Source of the DNA: Planctomycetaceae bacterium | GTDB taxonomy: Bacteria; Planctomycetota; Planctomycetia; Pirellulales; PALSA-1355 | Reading direction: 5' to 3' | NCBI GenBank assembly: GCA_005773095.1 | Contig: SXHT01000363.1 | Location: 1-9,222, forward strand | DNA length: 9,222 bases | Shown: in pieces, positions 6,927 through 9,222 of the stretch | How the letters are laid out: each line of letters starts with the position of its first letter | Numbering within the stretch: the first letter of the stretch is position 1 | Translations under genes and position numbers: made by a program | The notes under the pieces: generated by a model | The model's database searches: none | What the model was told of the DNA's origin: nothing | Seen by the model: only the letters and a program-made list of their open reading frames with translations

Positions 6927-7090
6927 GTTTTCCGCGAGAGCCCCGGTCAGGGGCGACAGTCAGTAGCCAGGGGTGGATCGCAGCGAAACCCCGGGTATCT
7001 TGATTGAGAGCCGTACGGCGTGAAGCCGAGAATCCAGGACGATCGCTAACGAGCGCCCGGCGACCGCATCTCAATTCCAACCGTTCGAAA
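6927..7090. other. Gene-less stretch between two terminators, with one short hairpin repeat
   Basis: No convincing ORF lies here. A short hairpin at 6967-6994 has arms GGGGT 6970-6974 and ACCCC 6988-6992. Its GGATCGCAGCGAAACCCC core looks like an interspersed planctomycete repeat from memory. The stretch ends in an intrinsic terminator (7091-7124), so it could specify a small RNA, but I see no convincing promoter and no known RNA family. Confidence 0.35.
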
Positions 7091-7124
7091 CCGCTCACTT
7101 TCCCAAGTGCAGCGGTATTTTTTT
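7091..7124 (+). terminator. Second intrinsic terminator, no obvious gene upstream
   Basis: The stem CCGCTCACTT (7091-7100) pairs with AAGTGCAGCGG (7105-7115): ten base pairs with one bulged G and a TCCC loop. TATTTTTTT (7116-7124) follows. It points in the + direction, yet no coding gene lies between it and the previous terminator. Confidence 0.75.
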
Positions 7125-7155
7125 GCGCGCGCGGACCCAATCAAAGAGGCGCGAG

Positions 7156-7173
7156 CGCCACCGCAAGGTGGCG
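7156..7173. other. Short GCAA-loop hairpin
   Basis: CGCCACC (7156-7162) and GGTGGCG (7167-7173) form a perfect 7-bp stem around GCAA. No T-tract follows on either strand, so it is not an intrinsic terminator. It is a stable DNA/RNA hairpin of unknown role, about 60 bp beyond the end of the DUF559 gene. Confidence 0.5.
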
Positions 7174-7232
7174 AGGCAGATGATGCGAAAACGCGACTTC
7201 ACTGAGTACGCGGCTGGCAAAAGCGCGCTCGT

Positions 7233-7646
7233 TCAATCGCTTGTCCTGCTCCCTCCCACGCTGCGGGGAGGGCTGGGGAAGGGGCTGTCTTGGATTTCAC
7301 TTGCGGCCTGCGCTTGTTGAATCGACTCCACCACAAGTTGGATGCCTTCATCCAGTTCGTGGTTGCGAAAACGCAGCACGCGAAAGCCCCGCGAGCTAAG
7401 CCAGGCAGTTCGATTTGCGTCGTGCTCCTTAGTTTCGGCTTCAAGATGTTGCGGACCGTCGAGTTCGATGACCAGATTCTTCGCGAAGCAGACGAAGTCT
7501 ACGATGTAGGGACCGATCGCAGCTTGCCGGCGAAATTTGCAGCCCATTTTTTCTGCGCGCAAGAACCACCAAAGGCGCTTTTCCGGCTCGGTTGGCTCGT
7601 TGCGCAGCTGGCGGGCAAAATCGCGATGTTCGGGGTCGCGGTACAT
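7233..7646 (-). CDS. DUF559 family (PD-(D/E)XK / Vsr-like fold) endonuclease-like protein
   Basis: This 137-aa protein matches DUF559. An N-terminal FARQLRNEPTEPEKRLWWFLR helix carries the conserved acidic residue (E22). The predicted metal site is D50 in YIVDFVC and E61/D63 in LVIELDGPQH, i.e. a D-x(10)-E-x-D arrangement. It continues with HDANRTAWLSSRGFRVLRFRNHEL. Members resemble very-short-patch-repair and restriction-type nucleases, but the substrate is not established. I chose ATG 7646; an upstream in-frame extension to 7769 reads through a palindromic repeat and is not protein-like. The last residues from about 121 (SPFPSPPRSVGGSRTSD) are encoded by another repeat copy (7249-7284), so the natural C-terminus may have been replaced. 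All predicted catalytic residues are intact. It has no partner gene such as a methylase. Confidence 0.85.
   Translation of the reverse strand: MYRDPEHRDFARQLRNEPTEPEKRLWWFLRAEKMGCKFRRQAAIGPYIVDFVCFAKNLVIELDGPQHLEAETKEHDANRTAWLSSRGFRVLRFRNHELDEGIQLVVESIQQAQAASEIQDSPFPSPPRSVGGSRTSD
7249..7284 (+). repeat. C-rich/G-rich interspersed palindromic repeat, copy A
   Basis: CCCTCCC (7251-7257) and GGGAGGG (7266-7272) form a 7-bp stem with an ACGCTGCG loop, followed by CTGGGGAAGGGG. The first 23 bases are identical to those of the copy at 8978-9000. It overlaps the 3' end of the DUF559 gene and encodes most of its last 17 residues on the other strand. Confidence 0.8.
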
Positions 7647-7659
7647 GAAACCAGATTTA

Positions 7660-7695
7660 CCCCCTCCTCCGTCCTCCCCGCAAGGGGGAGGAAGC
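7660..7695 (-). repeat. C-rich/G-rich interspersed palindromic repeat, copy B, inverted
   Basis: TCCTCCCC (7672-7679) and GGGGAGGA (7685-7692) form an 8-bp stem with a GCAAG loop. Read on the - strand it contains TGCGGGGAGG exactly as copies A and C do on the + strand, plus a following G-rich arm. It is thus in the opposite orientation to copy A. It lies 13 bp upstream of the DUF559 start codon. Confidence 0.65.
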
Positions 7696-7749
7696 CGGAA
7701 ACGTGTCGTTGGCGTGCCCCTCGATTCTGGATTTCGACACAATGAGAGA

Positions 7750-7935
7750 ATTGCGGCCGCCGCGGGCATCTACCGCCAATTCGGCCTCACGCAAGTGCGA
7801 GTTGTGCGATACGTCCCCGCAGACCGCTGGACCGGCAAATTCGAAAGCAAAACCTTCACGGCCCGTGGCGAAATCAAAGCCGCCACAATTGATTACATCC
7901 CAGGCGTCCACACCACGCGTCCCATAGCTGAGTAG
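7750..7935 (+). pseudogene. Coding-like fragment, probable 3' remnant of an unidentified gene
   Basis: On the + strand about 61 codons ending at TAG 7933-7935 read ...GIYRQFGLTQVRVVRYV...SKTFTARGEIKAATIDYIPGV.... The third codon positions are strongly G/C, unlike the other frames. There is no good start codon: a GTG at 7714 opens the frame but lies in repeat-like sequence (DSGFRHNE, a phrase typical of interspersed repeats). It looks like the C-terminal end of a gene whose 5' part is missing, perhaps displaced by the DUF559/repeat unit. I cannot name the parent family. The opposite strand (7657-7956) is also open but has weaker codon bias. Confidence 0.35.
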
Positions 7936-7956
7936 TCCCGCGGCGAGCAGCGTCAC

Positions 7957-8334
7957 TTATTTTGCAAACGCGAAGCGGACAAGTGCGAATGAGAAAGCAA
8001 ACAGATAGCCGTAGAAGAAGCGATCGATACGAAACAAAGGGTCGCCGCGCCGGGCACGCCAACGGCCGAGGATCGCCATCAGGGCGCCAACGGCCAGCGG
8101 CGTGGCGATCAGGTTGGCGATCCGCCACGGCGGCGGCGTCAAGTGGGCCGGCAGCATCCATAGACTTAGAGCACCAAGGACTGCGCCAAATGTGAAGTAG
8201 CCCAGAGCGGCAAGCCAGGGTTTCGGCGGTATGCGAAAGGGTTCTGCGACTGAGTGGAAACCCATTTCCAGAAGTCCCTCAAGGACTGCTTGCAGGATGA
8301 ACTCACCGAGCAACTCAAGAATCGCTTCTAGCAT
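7957..8334 (-). CDS. Small membrane protein of unknown function
   Basis: This 125-aa protein begins with an acidic amphipathic helix (MLEAILELLGEFILQAVLEGLLEMG, about 1-25), then the motif HSVAEPFRIPPKPW. Three hydrophobic segments follow (about 40-61, 71-91, 104-122) and a short basic end. Between segments 2 and 3 is a basic loop, GRWRARRGDPLFRIDRF (90-106), suggesting a cytoplasmic face. I recall similar hypothetical membrane proteins in varied bacteria but no named domain and no catalytic signature. ATG 8334 has no clear Shine-Dalgarno. The next gene on the - strand, 8462-8857, lies upstream, and a 44-aa ORF bridges the gap by overlapping both; a common transcript is plausible. Confidence 0.7.
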   Translation of the reverse strand: MLEAILELLGEFILQAVLEGLLEMGFHSVAEPFRIPPKPWLAALGYFTFGAVLGALSLWMLPAHLTPPPWRIANLIATPLAVGALMAILGRWRARRGDPLFRIDRFFYGYLFAFSFALVRFAFAK

Positions 8335-8462
8335 TGAGGGCGCGCCAAGATGAAAAGGCCGTTCGGTGGTTCACACGGTTGGCAATCGACATTTATATCG
8401 GCAAGGTACGCGAAGAGCGAGTAGTGTTCTGGAACAAGTGATGCACCCCTCCCGCATTGCAT
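8328..8462 (-). CDS. Possible 44-aa overlapping small ORF between the two membrane protein genes
   Basis: An ATG at 8462-8460 overlaps the upstream gene's stop as TAATG. The frame runs 44 codons (ending PPNGLFILARPQC) to TAG 8330-8328, two codons inside the next gene. Such stop-start overlaps at both ends are typical of translational coupling. The peptide has five cysteines (residues 3, 27, 30, 44 and none paired clearly beyond C27xxC30). I do not recognise it, and its codon use is only moderately coding-like. It may be chance, or an out-of-frame remnant of the upstream gene's lost C-terminus. Confidence 0.2.
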   Translation of the reverse strand: MQCGRGASLVPEHYSLFAYLADINVDCQPCEPPNGLFILARPQC

Positions 8463-8857
8463 TAGCATGTGTGGGCATTGCCATCGAGAACCCACTGGGA
8501 TTGCGACGCCACTTCTTGAACCTTGCGAAACAGTTCCTCGACGAGCGCTGTGCTAATGACAACGACAAACGCCATCAGGCAATGGCTCAAATACATCCGC
8601 CAACCTGGAAGGATCAGGCCAATCAGCAACACCGGTACACCGATGAAAACTCCCATCCACCAGGTGGCATGCCATCCAACCAAAGCTGCGCCCACGCGAT
8701 TGTGCAGATGGACGGGCACGTTGAACTGGAGGAACTTGAAGGCATGGAAGTAATCGGGAGACACCGTGTACGAGATCTGATCATGAACCGCGCCGTAGAG
8801 TCCCGCGATCACGCAGCCCGCCGCAAGCAACACGGGAAACAATGCGAGCTTCGTCAT
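8462..8857 (-). CDS. Conserved-style membrane protein of unknown function, possibly shortened at its C-terminus
   Basis: This 131-aa protein starts at ATG 8857, chosen because GGAGGA sits 4 nt before it; a longer frame to 8962 adds an unlikely cysteine-rich leader. A signal-anchor-like helix (3-22) is followed by the distinctive YGAVHDQISYTVSPDYFHAFKFLQF segment (21-45). Next come the short GAALVGWHATWWMGV motif (57-70) and hydrophobic helices at about 66-83 and 88-104. I recall proteins with a YG..HDQ(I/V)SYTVS.EYF.KFKF...GWxATWWMG pattern in planctomycetes and other bacteria, with no known function, and believe they are longer, ending in another membrane helix. Here the sequence after residue 105 turns polar and stops at ...DGNAHTC, so a truncation or nonsense change is possible. 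This is recollection, not alignment. Confidence 0.7.
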   Translation of the reverse strand: MTKLALFPVLLAAGCVIAGLYGAVHDQISYTVSPDYFHAFKFLQFNVPVHLHNRVGAALVGWHATWWMGVFIGVPVLLIGLILPGWRMYLSHCLMAFVVVISTALVEELFRKVQEVASQSQWVLDGNAHTC

Positions 8858-8977
8858 CCATTCCTCCGCGGCAAAAAACGAGCCCAACCCAAGTTTCACG
8901 CATCGCGACCAGGAATGCGAGAGGCAAAAAACTGCAGGTGAATTAGCGCAGCGTAACCCCATTTACCTTCTGTCCGA

Positions 8978-9014
8978 CTCCCTCCCACGCTGCGGGGAGG
9001 GGCTGGGGAGAGGG
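8978..9014 (+). repeat. C-rich/G-rich interspersed palindromic repeat, copy C
   Basis: Stem CCCTCCC (8980-8986) pairs with GGGAGGG (8995-9001). The first 23 bases are identical to copy A at 7249-7271, and the tail GGGGAGAGGG matches copy D. It lies between the - strand membrane protein gene and the small + strand gene at 9049. Confidence 0.8.
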
Positions 9015-9048
9015 AAGTTCATGCATCGTGATCGCGGCCAGGAAGTAC

Positions 9049-9168
9049 ATGGCCGATTACGTGGGGCGGGGAGAACGCCTGGGTTCTGCCAGCTTTACAT
9101 TCATCGTGCTCGTTCTGACCGGGCTCATCGTGTGGCGATACCTCGCGTACCCCTCAGCCAGCCGCTGA
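9049..9168 (+). CDS. Very small single-pass membrane protein (39 aa)
   Basis: This short ORF encodes MADYVGRGERLGSASF, then a clean hydrophobic helix (TFIVLVLTGLIVWRYLAY, about residues 17-34) and PSASR. AGGAAG (9040-9045) precedes ATG 9049 at short spacing; an in-frame GTG at 9028 would give 46 aa. The polar N-terminus, single transmembrane helix and G/C-rich third positions look like a genuine small membrane protein. I do not recognise a family. It may be co-transcribed with a gene that seems to start at 9202, just before the window ends. Confidence 0.5.
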   Translation: MADYVGRGERLGSASFTFIVLVLTGLIVWRYLAYPSASR

Positions 9169-9201
9169 CTGCCGACCGCTTTTCCCTTCGGCCGGGAAGC
9201 C

Positions 9202-9222
9202 ATGGATTTGTTTCTCTCACAG
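9202..9222 (+). CDS. Possible start of a further gene, cut by the window end
   Basis: ATG 9202 is preceded by GGGAAG at 5 nt and reads MDLFLSQ before the window ends. It is 34 bp after the small membrane protein gene on the same strand. Seven codons do not allow any product call. Confidence 0.25.

Noticed and set aside
7072..7096. GTTCGAAA resembling a tRNA T-loop
   Set aside because: The flanking bases do not pair as a T-stem and no acceptor or anticodon arm can be built around it.
6877..7140. - strand 87-codon frame
   Set aside because: It crosses two intrinsic terminators and the hairpin repeat at 6967-6994; the translation is repeat-derived and has no protein-like features.
7647..7769. 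N-terminal extension of the DUF559 protein to 7769
   Set aside because: The added residues come from interspersed repeat sequence (LPPPCGEDGGGG and CRNPESR phrases); the family-like sequence begins near the ATG at 7646.
7657..7956. - strand frame directly after the stop of the 7957-8334 gene
   Set aside because: A GTG start with no ribosome binding site, reading into palindromic copy B; third-position bias favours the opposite strand. The possibility of a degraded gene on this strand cannot be fully excluded.
8366..8941. 191-codon + strand frame opposite the 8462-8857 membrane protein
   Set aside because: The opposite strand has a strong ribosome binding site, hydrophobic helices and a recognisable motif pattern; the + translation is His/Gln/Arg-rich like a shadow frame.
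9021..9222. ATG 9021 frame open to the window end
   Set aside because: The translation is Arg/His-rich without domain character, while the frame used by 9049-9168 gives a clean membrane helix; the two overlap almost completely.

Overview
The window looks like a chromosomal segment of a GC-rich bacterium, most likely a planctomycete (Pirellulales-like). The basis is gene content: an HDOD/degenerate-GGDEF protein, a tail-anchored double zinc-ribbon protein, a four-domain S1 protein, an ECF sigma factor followed by a very small hydrophobic protein, and many palindromic intergenic repeats. This assignment rests on recognising family styles, not on a marker gene, so it is moderately confident.

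Positions 1-6787 are a fairly ordinary gene-dense region. A 5'-truncated HDOD/GGDEF-like signalling protein (2-1147, +) abuts a site-2-protease-type membrane metalloprotease (1169-2128, +). A zinc-ribbon tail-anchored protein (2172-2816, -) converges on them. A 287-bp divergent intergenic region follows, carrying three 24-bp hairpin-forming tandem repeats (2917-2988). Then come an S1-domain RNA-binding protein (3104-4570, +), an ECF sigma factor (4819-5379, +), a 74-aa sigma-linked small protein (5408-5632, +), a 132-bp nested inverted-repeat element (5691-5822), and an MscS-type channel (5921-6787, +). A textbook intrinsic terminator at 6893-6926 lies downstream of the channel gene.

Positions 6788-9222 differ in texture: small genes, long gene-poor gaps and at least four copies of a C-rich/G-rich palindromic repeat. 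A DUF559 (PD-(D/E)XK/Vsr-fold) nuclease gene (7233-7646, -) lies between two copies in inverted orientation, and its last codons are read from one of them. Beyond it are a coding-like fragment (7750-7935, +), two small membrane proteins (7957-8334 and 8462-8857, both -), possibly joined by an overlapping 44-aa ORF (8328-8462, -), another repeat copy, a 39-aa single-pass membrane protein (9049-9168, +) and the possible first codons of another gene.

The genes do not form one obvious pathway. Units that plausibly work together are the HDOD-GGDEF/protease pair (zero-gap, same strand) and the sigma factor with its small hydrophobic partner. The most interesting candidate for something undescribed is the DUF559 nuclease gene bounded by inverted palindromic repeats. 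Second is the REPIN/MITE-like element upstream of the MscS gene.
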